A DNA stretch of 64,000 nt from Arachis hypogaea (GCF_003086295.3 NC_092045.1:23874890-23938889), one strand, 5' to 3'; shown: positions 35,917 to 48,928, counted from the first letter of the stretch. Numbers and translations are program-made. Notes: generated by a model from the letters alone, not told the origin.

Positions 35917-37114
35917 ATGGTATGATCGTTCTCTTTTTAGTTTTAATTTTAGTCTGTTTTTTGAATTTTTATTGAACCTGAAATTTTTGCATGACATTCA
36001 TTGCATTTTGCATTCTGCATACAAAAAACGAGAAATCACGCACGCGACGCGGCAGCGTCGCTGACGCGTCCGCGTCACTAGTGCGATGGGTAGAAAAATA
36101 ATTGAACAGAGAGTCACGCGAGAGCGTGGCTGGAGGCGCGCCTTTAGCATAATTTGACCCCACGCGACCGCGTCATGTGGGAACTTTGGCCTCCCACGCG
36201 ACCGCGTCACCCACGCGGCCGCGTGCCCTGATTTTTGACGTAAAAAGGGTGCACAACGAATTATTGTGCGAGAGTGGTGCTGGATTGGTGTTGAACGCAC
36301 AATTCTACCCACGCGGACGCATGGCTCACGCGTCCGCGTCATTCCCTTCTAAAGCTCACTCACGAGATCGCATGCCCCACGCAATCGCGTCACCCCAAAT
36401 TTGGCAAATAAAATAATTCGAACAGAGAGTTGTGCAGGCGCGAGGCTGCACTCGCGCCAAAAGCATAACGTGTCACGCGACCGCGTGACCGACGCGACTG
36501 CGTCGATTAACTTAAAGCGCAAGTCACGCGACCGCGTGCCCCACACGTCCGCGTCGCTTGCGCCGCACAGCTTATCCTAATTTGCCAAATATCTTATCTT
36601 TTCTTCTCCAATCCTAATTTTTCCCTCCCTCATTTCTTACTCACTTCTTTCCCTTCTCATTCTTCTTATCTTTCATTTTATTTTACTTAATTTATTTGTA
36701 TATTTCATTCATTGCATCTTCATTTAGTGCATATTTTTCTTTTCTTTTCTAATTTTATCATTTTTTCTTTGGTGTTAATTTTCTTATTTAACTGTTGCAT
36801 CTTTTCTGGTATAATTTTTAGTGACTTGTTTTACCATGTTGGGTGATGCTATTTTTCTGTCAATATCAATCTTTTATGATACCTATATTCCTTTTGCATT
36901 GACATGAACTTACATTGTCTTTCATTACCCACTCTCTTCCCTATTGTTGTACATTTTGTACCACTGGCATGCCATGGCTTCTATTGTTTTCTCACGTACA
37001 TGTTGAAGCTTCCATGTAAATGAGACCCTTATCATTTGGCATTAACCCAACCATACTTCATTTATTTTCTTATCTTTATTTTTGGGTTACTTTTCTTCCC
37101 TATTTTCTTTCAGG
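35917..37114 (+). other. Element D palindrome cluster and intron-like leader
   Basis: About 36030-36560 is dense in ACGCGACCGCGT and GACGCGTCCGCGTC-like phrases. It is followed by a T-rich stretch ending TTTCTTTCAG just before ATG at 37115, an intron-like 3' splice site as in element B. No gene is supported here. Confidence 0.6.
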
Positions 37115-38795
37115 ATGGGCACCCGAAAGGGAAGCGGAAGATGTTTACATGGGGAGAGAAGACAAGTCCATCTGCACAATCTTTGGAGAAAAATGGTGCA
37201 CGAAATTGCAATCACACTTTTGCAACTCCGCACAACTAACCAGCAAGTGCACTGGGTCGTCCAAGTAATACCTTGCGTGAGCAAGGGTCGATCCCACGGA
37301 GATTGTCGGCTTGAAGCAAGCTATGGTTATCATGTAAATCTTAGTCAGGATATCAGAAATTATCAGGATTGATTTGTGAAAAGCAAAAGAACATGAAATG
37401 GTTACTTGTTTTGCAGTAATGGAGAATAGGTTGAGGTTTTGGAGATGCTCTGTCCTCTGAATCTCTGCTTTCCTACTGTCTTCTTCATCAAACACGCACG
37501 GTTCCTTCCATGGCAAGCTGTATGTAGGGTTTCACCGTTGTCAATGGCTACCTCCCATCCTCTCAGTGAAAATGTTTCTATGCTCTGTCACAGCATGGCT
37601 AATCATCTGTCGGTTCTCGGTCAGGCCGGAATAGAATCCAATGATTCTTTTGCATCTGTCACTAACGCCCCGCCTGCTAGGAGTTTGAAGCACGTCACAG
37701 TCATCCAATCATTGGATCCTACTCAGAATACCACAGACAAGGTTTAGACCTTCCGGATTCTCTTGAATGCTGCCATCAGTTCTAGCTTATACCACGAAGA
37801 TTCCGGTTAAAGAATCCAAGAGATAAATACTTAATCTAAGGTAGAACGGAGGTGGTTGTCAGGCACATGTTCATAGTTGAGAATGATGATGATTGTCACG
37901 GATCATCACATTCATCCGGGTTAAGAACAAGTATTATCTTAGAATGGAAGCAAGCATGATTGAATGAGAAACAGTAGTAATTGCATTAATCCATCAAAAC
38001 ACAGCAGAGCTCCTCACCCCCAACCATGGGGTTTAGAGACTCATGCCGTGAAAGATACACAAAGAAAACGTGTAAAGTGTCATGAGGTACTGATACAATG
38101 TCAAAAGATCCTATTAATAGTAAACTAGTAACCTAGGGTATACAGAAATGAGTAAATGACGTAAAAATCCACTTCTGGGTCCACTTGGTGTGTGCTTGGG
38201 CTGAGCATTGAAGCATTTTCGTGTAGAGACCTTTGCTGGAGTTAAACGCCAGCTTTTATGCCAGTTTGGGCGTTTAACTCCAAGTTTTATGCCAGTTCCA
38301 GCGTTAAACGCTGGAATTTCTGAGGCTGTTTTGCCACGCCGGTTTGGGCCATCAAATCTCGGGCAAAGTATGGACTATTATACATTGCTGGAAGCCCAGG
38401 ATGTCTACTTTCCAATGCCGTTGAGAGCGCGCCAATTGGACTTCTGTAGCTCTAGAAAATCCACTTCGAGTGCAGGGAGGTCAGAATCCAACAGCATCTG
38501 TAGTCCTTTTCAGTCTCTAAATCAGATTTCTGCTCAGAACCCTCAATTTCAGCCAGAAAATACCTGAAATCACAGAAAAACACACAAACTCATAGTAAAG
38601 TCCAGAAAAGTGAATTTTAGCTAAAAACTAATAAAAATATACTAAAAACTAACTAAATCATACTAAAAACATACTAAAAACAATGCCAAAAAGCGTATAA
38701 ATTATCCGCTCATCAAAAAGCATCAGTTGGAAAAACCCGTCCACCTGCAAATCTTAGCATGCACCGAGGACGGTACAATCTTTAAGTGTGGGGAG
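37115..38795 (+). pseudogene. Element D second-ORF remnant, interrupted
   Basis: ATG at 37115 follows TTTCAGG, as in element B. Only a basic N-terminal stretch survives (a frameshift, then KGKRKMFTWGEK), before and after the solo LTR at 37194-38715. It then runs straight into the internal polypurine motif at 38766. The central 'putative plant transposon protein' region seen in B and F is missing, so an internal deletion probably removed it. No function remains. Confidence 0.5.
37194..38715 (-). mobile_element. Solo LTR of family F inside element D
   Basis: From TGGTGCACGAA to CCGCTCATCA (1522 bp), matching the ends and length of the element F LTRs (1524 bp) but clearly diverged from them. 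It has no primer site and no interior, so it is a solo LTR. The flanks are AAAAA on the left and AAAAG on the right, an A-run duplication that cannot be fixed exactly. It contains GCGTTAAACGC-type palindromes at about 38237-38320. Confidence 0.88.
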
Positions 38796-38797
38796 GT
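38766..38797 (+). other. Internal polypurine-tract-like motif (D)
   Basis: GAGGACGGTAC then TTTAAGTGTGGGGAGGT, matching the terminal tract at 40231-40262. Confidence 0.6.
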
Positions 38798-39757
38798 CGA
38801 TACCGATCTCCATGGGTTAGCTATTTTCTTCTTTTCAACACCATTGTTTTATTTTCTTTGTTTGTTCATTATTGCATTTGCATGTTTAATTGCATGTTTG
38901 TTTGATTTTATGCATTTAGCTACTGCTTGGTTAAAATAATAAGTTTCTTTTTAAGATTCTATTTTTGAAAAATTTCACTAATTTAAATTGAAAATTTTTG
39001 TGTTAAATTTGTTTGAAGTTGTATTTGGAACATGGTTTTTGAGCCAAAGAACACACAACCTGTGAGATTTGGAACTTATTTACATGGTTACATTATTTAA
39101 CCATAAATTTTTATTCTTGTGTATTTTCTTCTCTATAATTGTAATCTTTGCTTTGTTCCATTCTATATGTCCAATATTTAATATATTTACATGCTTGAAT
39201 ATGATTGAGGCCATTGTTTGATTCTAGCTCACTTATCTCAAAATTAGCCTACCTTTTACATCACCCTTGTTAGCCCCCTTGAGCCTTTAATTCCCTCTTA
39301 TTCTATAAACCACAACACTAACCTTAAGCAAAAAAACAAATTTAAAATCCCAAGTTGAATCCTTGGTTAGCTTAAGATAAAAATTGTGTAATTGTTTAAG
39401 TGTGGGAAACCGATTGGGAACATGGATGATAAAAACAAAGGGTGGGAAGTTGAAAAGAATGAAACAATTCAAAATAAAATTTTTGGGAAGCATGCTCATG
39501 TGAAATCAAAATAATTGAATTACCATGTGCATTAAAAAAATATATAATTCAGTATTTGAATAAAGGGGATACAAAAGAATTCCCCAAATGCAAAATAAAG
39601 CAATGCACATGGGACAAAATTAAAACTAATGCATGAGCATGTAACATCAAAAGTGGGAAAAATATGGGAGAATAGGTAAAAAAGCTTTGCTTTACAAAGT
39701 ATGTATGTTAGGTGAGATCTTAGACTAATCAATGATTCACTTAATTAGCTCACTTAG

Positions 39758-39811
<54 letters not shown>

Positions 39812-40230
39812 CTACCTTTACCTCAGCCCCATTACAACCTTGAAAAGACCTCATGATGTTTGCATTAATATACTAAATATTTGTTGATTGGTTAGATGAA
39901 GAAAAAAGTTTTAGAAAGCATGATTAGAGAAGAGTAGAGAGATTGACCCTAGACACTTGAGAGATTTGAGTGCATATACACTACCAGTGAGGGATCAATG
40001 CTTAATTCTATGTTTCCTGCTTTCATTAGCTATCTTCTTACAAGTTTATTTACTTTTTATTATGTACTTTGAATTAGTGGAATTTAATTCATATTTGTTT
40101 TGAAGAACTTATTTACTTTTAACCAAGTAGGTAGAAACATTTTGCATATAGTTGCATTCACATTCATAGGTTGCATTACATAAGTCTTGCCTTTTCCTAC
40201 TCATTTATTTGGTCTCCTTGAGTTTTGCAT
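38798..40230 (+). other. Element D 3' untranslated region
   Basis: AT-rich, with no supported gene. It contains a (TA)n microsatellite at 39761-39809. Confidence 0.65.
39761..39809. repeat. (TA)n microsatellite
   Basis: A long uninterrupted TA run of about 49 bases in the 3' region of element D. Confidence 0.95.
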
Positions 40231-40262
40231 GAGGACATGCTAATGTTTAAGTGTGGGGAGGT
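40231..40262 (+). other. Element D terminal polypurine tract
   Basis: GAGGACATGCTAATG then TTTAAGTGTGGGGAGGT, immediately before the 3' LTR. Confidence 0.85.
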
Positions 40263-41729
40263 TGATAAACCACTATTTTATGGTTTAAAATGTGTTTAAT
40301 TGTGTGGTTTTATCATGGTCTTTACCCACTTATTCATATAATTAGCATGCATTTATATTTCCTTCCTAAAATTATTACATGATTGAAAACATGCTTCTTT
40401 GGTCTTAATTTAGCTAATCTTAATCCTCTCTTATTACCATTCGATGCCTTGATCTGTGTGTTAAGTGTTTCAGGCTTTATAGGGCATGAATGAGTGAGAG
40501 ATTGGGAAGGAAGCTTGCAAAAATGGAAGGAACACAAGAAATTGAGGAGATGACCAGCGAGAAGTGACGCGTACGCGTCAACGACGTGACCGCACATAAG
40601 AAAGGAATTCGCAGTGACGCGGCCGCATGGCTCACGCGACCGCGTGGATTGGAAAAGCACAAGTGACGCGGAAGCGTGGACGACGTGAACGCATGGCAGG
40701 GAAAAACGCGAATGACGCGTCCGCATGGATGACGCGATCGCGTGACGTACGCGATCTGCAGAATTACAAAAGTCGCTGGCAGAGATTCTGGGCCGCATTT
40801 CAATCCAGTTTTTGGCCCAGAAACACAGATTAAAGTCAGGGAACTTGCAGAGACTCAGGAGGCTCTCATAATTCACGATTTTAGGATTAGATGTAGTTTT
40901 TAGATAGAGAGGTTCTCTCCTCTCTCTTAGGATTTAGGATTAGGATTTTTAGAACTTAGGAATATTTTTATCAGGTTCAATATCTTTTTATTTCGACTTC
41001 TCTTAATTGTTGATTATTGATGTTGCTTATTTGGCTTATGACTCTTCATATTTGGATTGATTTTATTTTATTAATGCAATTGAGGTATTTCAGATTTATG
41101 ATTGTTTTCTCTAATTTATGTTATTGATGCTTGTGCTCCATCCAAATTATTTTCATTCAAGTAGGTTTTATTCCCTTTTGGCTTTGGTTGATTAATTGGT
41201 AACTCTTGAGTTATCAAACTCATTGTTGACTGAAAATTGGAATTCTTCAAGAATTGATTCGAGATCCAATAACTCTAACTTTTCCCAAGGAAAGACTGGG
41301 ACTTGAGGATTCGAATTAATTCATTCACTTGACTTACCTTCATAGTTAGAGGTTAACAAGGTGGGAGAAAAATCCAATTCTCATCACAATTGATAAGGAT
41401 AACTAGGATAGGACTTCCAGTTCTCATACCTTGCCAAGAGTTTATTCTACAGTCAATTATTTATTTTACTTGTCATTCCTCATAATTGTTCCTCATTCTT
41501 AAAACCCCCAATTTACAAACTCATAACCAATAATAAGAACATACCTCCCTGCAATTCCTTGAGAAGACGACCCGAGGTTTAAATGCTTCGGTTATCAATT
41601 TATTTAGGGGTTTGTTACTTGTGACAACCAAAACGTTTGTAAGAAAAGATTTTTGTTGGTTTAGGAGCTATACTTGCAACGAGTACTTAATTGTAAAGAT
41701 TCTTAGACCACGCAAAAATCCTCTCTTCA
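40263..41729 (+). repeat. Element D 3' LTR
   Basis: TGATAAACCACTATTTTATG to CTCTTCA, 1467 bp, the same length as the 5' LTR. It is followed by the target duplication TTGTC. Confidence 0.93.
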
Positions 41730-42255
41730 TTGTCTGACCCAGGATGTTCGACAGACAAAGCGACTGACCTCTTCAAGTCATGACAATCCAACCTATCCTT
41801 AAAGAGCTCAGCCAAGTCACAGGAAAGCCCAAAGAAGGGCCCAAATAGAGGAGCACGCCCCAAATCCTAAGGCAGCCCAAGCCTACGGAGAGAAGGGCGG
41901 TTCCCTTAAAGATAAGCTGACATCACCCAAAAGATAAGATAAGATAAGATAAGATAACTAACTTATCTTATCTAAGAAGGTCACTCTACGCCATTATAAA
42001 TACACTGGAGCACCCAGGTATAACTCATAATCTGATTCTACTCAATACCTGTTTAATACCCTTGCTAACTTAAGCATCGGAGTCCCTTGCAGGTACCCCC
42101 CACCCCTCGGTGACAAGGGGTCAACAGCATTCTCAGTTCCATAAGTCGGACACACCAGCTCCGGCTACTACACATCTGCCAGACACGTCGGCTCTAACCA
42201 GCACAAGAAGATCTCATCCGAGATCGACCTACAGTTTCAGGTAACCCTCGGAACA
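41730..42255 (+). repeat. Element E 5' LTR, second part
   Basis: Resumes at TTGTC/TGACCC after element D and ends CTCGGAACA. It holds an (AGATA)n run near 41932-41957 and TATAAATA at 41995-42002. Its last 32 bases are the reverse complement, with one mismatch, of the last 32 bases of the window. Confidence 0.85.
41995..42002 (+). promoter_or_regulatory. Putative TATA box of the element E LTR
   Basis: TATAAATA, about 250 bases before the LTR end, a usual place for an LTR promoter. Confidence 0.55.
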
Positions 42256-42256
42256 T

Positions 42257-42274
42257 TGGCGCCGTTGCCGGGGA
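42257..42274 (+). other. Element E primer binding site
   Basis: TGGCGCCGTTGCCGGGGA, one base after the LTR end. Confidence 0.88.
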
Positions 42275-42296
42275 ACCTGGAAGTCATCCCATCACC

Positions 42297-45200
42297 ATGG
42301 CGGACGACCATGACAATGACCACGATTCAGGTTTGGAAGATAGAACGTCGCACAAGAACGCGGATGTTACACTCAAAGATACTCCGGAGCCCAATGGGAA
42401 CAAAAATTCATCAAATCCAGGAGTGATAGAGGCGCTTCAAGATCGATTAAAGCAACTTGAGAAAGAAGCCCAACATCAACGCGAAAACGAAGAGGATCTG
42501 CATCGGGAGATAAGGCGACGCCGAGAATTAGATGATAAACTTCTAAAACTCGAAGCCGATCTCAAAACTAAAGCTACTTGATCCACTCCAGAGGATAGCT
42601 CTCGCAAGGATCAAGATCCATTCATCAAGGAAATTATGAAGACCGAAATCCCAAAGGACTTCAAACTTCCGGATATGACTCTGTATGACGGCACTTCAGA
42701 CCCCAACCATCATCTCAACAATTTTAGAAGTAGAATGTACTTCACTGATGCCTCGAATGCAGTTCGCTGCAAGGCCTTTCCAACAACTCTTACCAACACA
42801 GCCATTAGATGGTTCGACAGCCTACCTCCAAAGTCCATCTCAAGCTTCAACGACCTGGCCAAAAAGTTCCTGGCCAGATTTTCCATACAAAAAGATAAGG
42901 CTAAACACGCACCCAGCCTACTAGGAATCAAGCAAGGGGATCGGGAGAGTCTTTGTAACTACATGGAAAGATTCAACAAAATATGCATGGACATACAAAG
43001 CCTACCAACAGAAGCTGCCATTATGGGCCTCATAAATGGCCTACGAGAAGGACCGTTTAGCCAATCTATATCAAAGAAGTACCCTGCATCCCTGGACGAA
43101 GTACAAGAACGGGCGTAGAAGTACATCAACATGGAGGAGAATTCTCGACTTGGGAAAGCCTCGAGGTTCGGTTCCACCTACAGAGATAAAGATAAAGAAT
43201 CGAAGAAAAAGGAAGATCGCTCCGGGGAGAAAATGAAAAAATATCATAATTACACCCCTCTTAGGGTATCCTTGGTAGATGTTTACATAGAAGTCTGCCA
43301 TACGGAAAAAATACCCCCAACTCGGCCACTCAAAGGCAAAAGAGGAGGAGGAAATCGGAACGAATACTGTGAGTACCATCGAGTCTGAGGACATTCCACC
43401 AACGAATGCTTCGACTTGAAAAATGTCATAGAAAAATTAGTAAGAGAAGGAAAACTAGATCGGTTTTTGGCCAACCGGAACGAAGAGCCAAGAAAAAGAA
43501 GAAGGGATGAAGATGTCGGACGATCTGAGCGATCACCCCGCACACCGGAGAGACAGGTCCACGTGATACCCGACGGATTTGCGGGAGGAGGAATCTCCAA
43601 ATCATCTCGCAAGTGACACCTCAAAGAAGTATACCACGTCGAAGGAAAGAAGGAGGCGCCAGACATCCCAGCAATCACGTTTACCAAAGAAGATGCATCC
43701 GAAATTATCTCAAGACACGACGACCCCATGGTCATCACTATCATACTAGCAAACGCCAACCTCTACCGTACATTAATTGACCAAGGAAGCTCCGCCGACA
43801 TCTTATTCAAAACTGACTTCGACAAGCTCGACTTAGAAGAAAAAGAGCTAAGAGCATACCCGAACAGCCTGTTTGGACTTGGGGATACAACCTTCGGAAA
43901 GGGGAACCAATCCAAAACACTCAAGATAGACTACATCGTGGTTGACGTAAGCTCAGCCTATAACGCCTTAATAGGTCGAACAACGTTAAACCAACTCGGC
44001 GCAATAGTTTCAACTCCACATCTATGTATGAAATTCCCAACTGCAGAAGGGATAGCTACAATAAAAGCAGATCAAAAGATAGCGCGTCGCTATTATAACG
44101 AAAGTCTAAACCTCAGAGGTGAAGGAGGAGAGTTCCACACAATCGACCTTGGTGGAGCTCAGAAGCGAGAAGAACTCCGTTCACAGCCCGAGGGTGAAGT
44201 AGAGAAAGTTCGAATCGGAGACACCTCGGATAAGACAACTAATATTGGCACGATCCTGAAAGGAGATGCAAAGGAATCACTCATACAGTTCCTACGAGAT
44301 AATGTTGATCTCTTCGTATGGAAAGCTGCCGACAACTTGGCAGTCTATCCGGGATCCCGGCCGGTACAATAAAGACGAAGAAAACTCAGGCCAGAACGGT
44401 CTCAGGCTGTAGCAGAACAGGTGCAAGCACTACTAGAGGCAGGGTTCATAAGAGAAGTTAAGTACCCACTATGGCTAGCAAACGTTGTCTTGGTAAGAAA
44501 GTCAAATGGGAAGTGGCGAATGTGCACCGACTACACCGACCTCAACAAAGCCTGCCCAAAAGACCCTTATCCACTCCCAGGCATTGACGCTCTAGTAGAT
44601 GCCTCATCGGGATATAAGTATCTCTCGTTTATGGACGCATACTCAGGGTACAACTAGATCCCAATGTATCCACCGGATCAAGAAAAAACCTCGTTTCTAA
44701 CACCCAAAGCAAACTATTGTTACATCGTAATGCCTTTCGGCCTTAAGAACGTGGGAGCTACTTATCAGAGGCTAATGAATAAGGTCTTCTCAGATCACAT
44801 CGGAAAAATCATGGAGGTCTACGTGGATGACATGTTGATAAAGACACAAAGTGAAGAAACATTACTGTCCGACTTGGTTCAAGTATTCGACACCATACGG
44901 AAGCATGGCATGCGACTTAACCCAGCTAAATGCACCTTCGCCGTGGAAGCAGGTAAGTTCTTGGGCTTTATGCTCACACAAAGAGGAATCAAGGCAAATC
45001 CAGATAAATGCCAGGCCATACTCAACATGAAGAGCCCAACCTGCGTCAAAGAGGTACAACAACTCAATGGGAGATTGGTGGCCTTGTCCAAATTTCTAGC
45101 AGGGTCAGCGATAAGATCCCTCCCTTTCTACGCTACTTTAAGGCAGGGAAAGAACTTTGAGTGAACAACAGAATGTGAGCAAGCCTTCCGAGACTTCAAA

Positions 45201-47353
45201 GAATTCTTGGGGCGGCCACCTATCCTATCTCGACCCCGAGAAGGAGAACCACTCATATTGTACCTCGCAGTAGGAAGCCGGACAATAGCCTCAGCACTAA
45301 TTAGAGAAGATGAGGGTGAGCAACAACCCGTCTACTTCATTAGCAAAGCACTGTAGGGGTCAGAGCTGAACTACCAGAAAATAGAGAATTTTGCCTACGC
45401 CCTCATACTCACATCCCGACGACTTCGCCCGTACTTCCAAGCGCATACCATTAAGGTTCGGACCAACCAGCCCATAAAGGGGATATTACAGAAAATAGAT
45501 CTAGTAGGAAGAATCCTACAGTGGGCAATCGATTTGTCCGAATTCGACCTCCAATACGAGGTGTGAACAGCCATTAAATCACAATACCTAGCCGACTTCA
45601 TTGCAGAATTCACAGACACCCCGGAGATCCCCATAGAGTGGAATATATACATGGACGGCTCCTCGAATAAAACCGGAAGTGGTGCAGGTGTGATAATCGA
45701 AAGCATCCAAGGAACCCAACTTGAGCTTTCCCTCAAATTTGGATTCCCGGCCTCAAATAACCAGGCGGAATATAAAGCGTTATTAGCTGGTTTGAAGCAG
45801 GCTAGAGAAGTTGGGGCTCGGAAACTCAATATCTACAGCGATTCACAAGTCGTTACCTCACAAATAACAGGGAACTACCAAGCCAAAGATCCTACAATGA
45901 AAAAGTATTTAGATAAAACCAAGGAACAGCTTGGACAACTCGGGGAATATAGGATCTACCACATACCCCGCGAGCAAAATGCCCGAGCTGACGCACTCTC
46001 AAAACTAGCCAGCACCAAACCAGGGGGCAACAATAAAAGCCTCATCCAAGAAATACTACAGAACTTGTCAATATCGGAAGAAGAAAAAGTCCTAGCCATA
46101 ACAGGTCGGGATCAAGGATGGATGACCCCCATAATTAACTACCTCAAAACAGAAGCGCTCCCTACAGCTGAAAAAGAGGCAAAGAGGTTAAAAAGGGAGG
46201 CACAATACTACACTATCATAAACAACACCCTATACAAAAGAGGGATCTCAGCACCATTGTTAAAATGCGTACCGACCTCCAATACAAAAGAAGTCTTGGA
46301 GGAAGTACACAGTGGCATTTGTGGCAATCATCTCGGAGCGCAAGCTCTCACCAAAAAGGTACTCCGTGCGGGATTCTATTGGCCAACTCTATGAAAGGAA
46401 GCTACCGAATTTGTAAAGACATGTCCACCATGTCAGAAGCATGCCAACTTTCACATCGCCCCGCCGGAAAAGCTCATCAGCATGACCTCACCTGGCCATT
46501 TGCAAAGTGGGGACTCGATCTTCTCGGACCCTTTCCCCAGGGATCGGAACAAGTCAAGTTCCTCATAGTAGGGGTAGATTATTTCACAAAATAGATCGAG
46601 GCAGAACCCCTAGCCAACGCCACTGCTCAAAGAAGTCAAAAATTCCTATATAGGAACATCATTACAAGGTTCGGGGTCCCATACTCCATCACCACAGATA
46701 ATGGCACCCAATTCACAAATGCAGGCTTCAGAAAACTAGTAGCCGACTTGAATATAAAATACCTGTTCCCCTCCATCGAACATCCCTAAGCCAATGGACA
46801 AGACGAAGTGGCCAATAAAGTCATATTGGCCGGGCTGAGATGGAGACTGCAAGAAGCAAAGGGAGCTTGGGCCGAGGAACTTCCACAAGTCCTATGGGCG
46901 TATCGAACAACCCCCCATTCTACTACGAACGAATCACCATTTCGATTAGCATATGGAGTGGAGGCAATGATTCCAATAGAAGTCGAGGAAGGGTCTTCCT
47001 GAGTAGTCCACTATAATGAACAAATCAACTCTCAACTTCAAAGAGAAGAGCTCGACCTACTTCCGGAAATCCAAGAAAGAACTCGGATCAGAGAAGAAGC
47101 ACTAAAGCAGCGAATGGCTTCCGGGTATAATCAAAAGGTAGTGCCAAGAGGTTTTGTTGAGAATGATCTCGTCTTAATCCGAAATGATATTGGAACAACT
47201 GGACCCGGAGAAGGAAAGCTGGCAGCCAACTGGAAAGGACCCTACCGAGTCACAGAAGTACTTGGGAAAGGCTACTACAGACTGTCCGAACTCGAGGGAC
47301 GAGAACTCCCCAAATCATGGCATGCCTGTAACCTAAGAAGGTACTATAGCTAG
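42297..47353 (+). pseudogene. Element E gag-pol (Tat lineage), disrupted
   Basis: The ATG at 42297 is in the strong context ACCATGG. Gag opens with an acidic then coiled-coil-like stretch (QDRLKQLEKEAQ) and has a retrotransposon gag domain (about 42640-43120) and a CEYH ... GHSTNEC zinc finger near 43370. Protease has DQGSSADIL (about 43780), the Tat-type variant of DTGSSA. Reverse transcriptase runs from about 44420 to 45160 with FMDAYSGYN and YVDD. After a degenerate first RNase H comes a second, archaeal-type one starting MDGSSNKTGSGAG at 45651. Integrase shows a zinc finger, LDLLGP, TDNGTQF and the catalytic Glu of NGQDE (to about 46990), then a C-terminal tail ending at 47353. One frame carries through to about 46490, where one base is lost; 13 in-frame stops break it. 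Confidence 0.93.
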
Positions 47354-48928
47354 GACAGGTAAAAGATCTCATCACAAGATGCACTCTTTTTCCTGAAAAG
47401 GTTTTTTAATGAGGCGTCAAGATTGAGATTTAATTCGACTTAAGGGTACGGAAAACTCCCTCATGTATATATTTGCACTTTCTATTCTACAAATTCCCAA
47501 GACGCATTAATCTGAAGCATTCATCATCCGATTATAAAGCAACGGATCGACAAAAAGTGAAGAACCGATTCACTGTACGATCTTGATAGGAATGATCGAC
47601 CGACAAAGGTGAAAACGCGATTCACCTAAAGGACGATTAAACCGGGACAAAAACCACCATCTACAAATCGGCAAAGATGAACACAGAAATAATGCAAGAA
47701 GTTATCGAAAGTGATCCCAAAAAAGAACCTAACGAGGTCTTATGGATTGCTATATAATAACTTAAAAAGACTGGCTGACACTAAAAAGTCAGACCAAGTC
47801 AACCCATGTTATTAGCAAATCCCTGGAAAGAGGTCTAACCAACCCTATTAAAGAGGAATTGCTATAACTTATAAGAGATCGACCTAACGAAGTCGGTCTC
47901 CTACAAGACAAGTTGTAAAAGTAATCCCTGAAAGCGACCTAACAAAGGTCCAAGAAAGAGGATTACAAAAACAACTTAGAAGAGATCGACCTAACGAAGT
48001 CGGTCTCCTACAAGACAAGTTGTAAAAGTAATCCCTGAAAGAGACCTAACAAAGGTCCAAGAAAGAGGATTATAAAAACAACTTAGAAGAGATCGGCCTA
48101 ACGAAGTCGGTCTCCTACAAGACAAGTTGTAAAAGTAATCCCTGAAAGAGACCTGACAAAGGTCCAAGAAAGAGGATTACAAAAACAACTTAGAAGAGAT
48201 CGACCTAACGAAGTCGGTCTCCTACAAGACAAGTTGTAAAAGTAATCCCTGAAAGAGACCTAACAAAGGTCCAAGAAAGAGGATTACAAAAGCAGCTTAG
48301 AAGAGATCGACCTAACGAAGTCGGTCTCCTACAAAACAAGATAATCCCTGAAAGAAACCTGAACAAAGTCCAAGAAAGAGGATTATCGAATAACTTGACA
48401 GAGCCCGACGTAACAAAGTCGACCCGGAAAGATAAAGTTACAAAAGGCAAAACCTCAAAAGAGATCTGAACAAGATCTAAGAAAAAGGATCACCTAGTAA
48501 TGAAACGGGGACCAACATGAAGAAGTCGGACTAAAGCTACAAAAAGTCATAAAAAGTAATCCCAAGGGGTTACTCGAAAAAGATCAATTGAGAAGATCAA
48601 CCAACAGAGGGGAGATAACTCGACCCAATAGACCTCGACCTCGCCACAAAAGCAATCAAAAGAGGATGGATAAAAAAAACAACTCTGAAAATTTCAGGTA
48701 AATGCTAAAGAAAGCTGCAAGCAAGCATATCGCAGTTACCATAAAACAAAGACTCAACAGGCCGCTTGAAGCCAACCCTAAGAGCAAGAGAAATCATTTT
48801 GTTTTTCAAAAATAAAGTTGCTAAAAGTAGCAACTGGAGTATCAACAGTCAACAAAACATCATTTACAAAAAAGAGTTCAAAGCCCATAAATCGGGCTAT
48901 CTACACAAATACTTAAAAAAAAAAGAGG
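47354..48928 (+). other. Element E region after pol, with tandem repeats
   Basis: No protein-coding gene on the plus strand. The middle is the 107-bp tandem repeat array at about 47874-48395. Tandem repeats in this position are known for Tat/Ogre-type elements. The antisense gene ends at 48929. Confidence 0.75.
47874..48395 (+). repeat. 107-bp tandem repeat array, about five copies
   Basis: The phrase GACCTAACGAAGTCGG recurs at 47881, 47988, 48095 (one change), 48202 and 48309, a strict 107-bp period. Flanking partial copies are degenerate. Copies are almost identical, so the array expanded recently. Confidence 0.92.

Larger units (their letters stand above)
32686..41729 (+). mobile_element. 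Element D: non-autonomous LTR retrotransposon
   Basis: Two 1467-bp LTRs with a perfect target duplication TTGTC (32681-32685 and 41730-41734). The interior carries one gag-like ORF with the 154-residue domain (34352-35849), a palindrome cluster, a remnant of a second ORF (37115-38795) into which a family F solo LTR is inserted, and two polypurine-type tracts. It has no protease, reverse transcriptase or integrase. By eye the LTRs differ at about 30 positions (about 98% identity). Confidence 0.93.
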
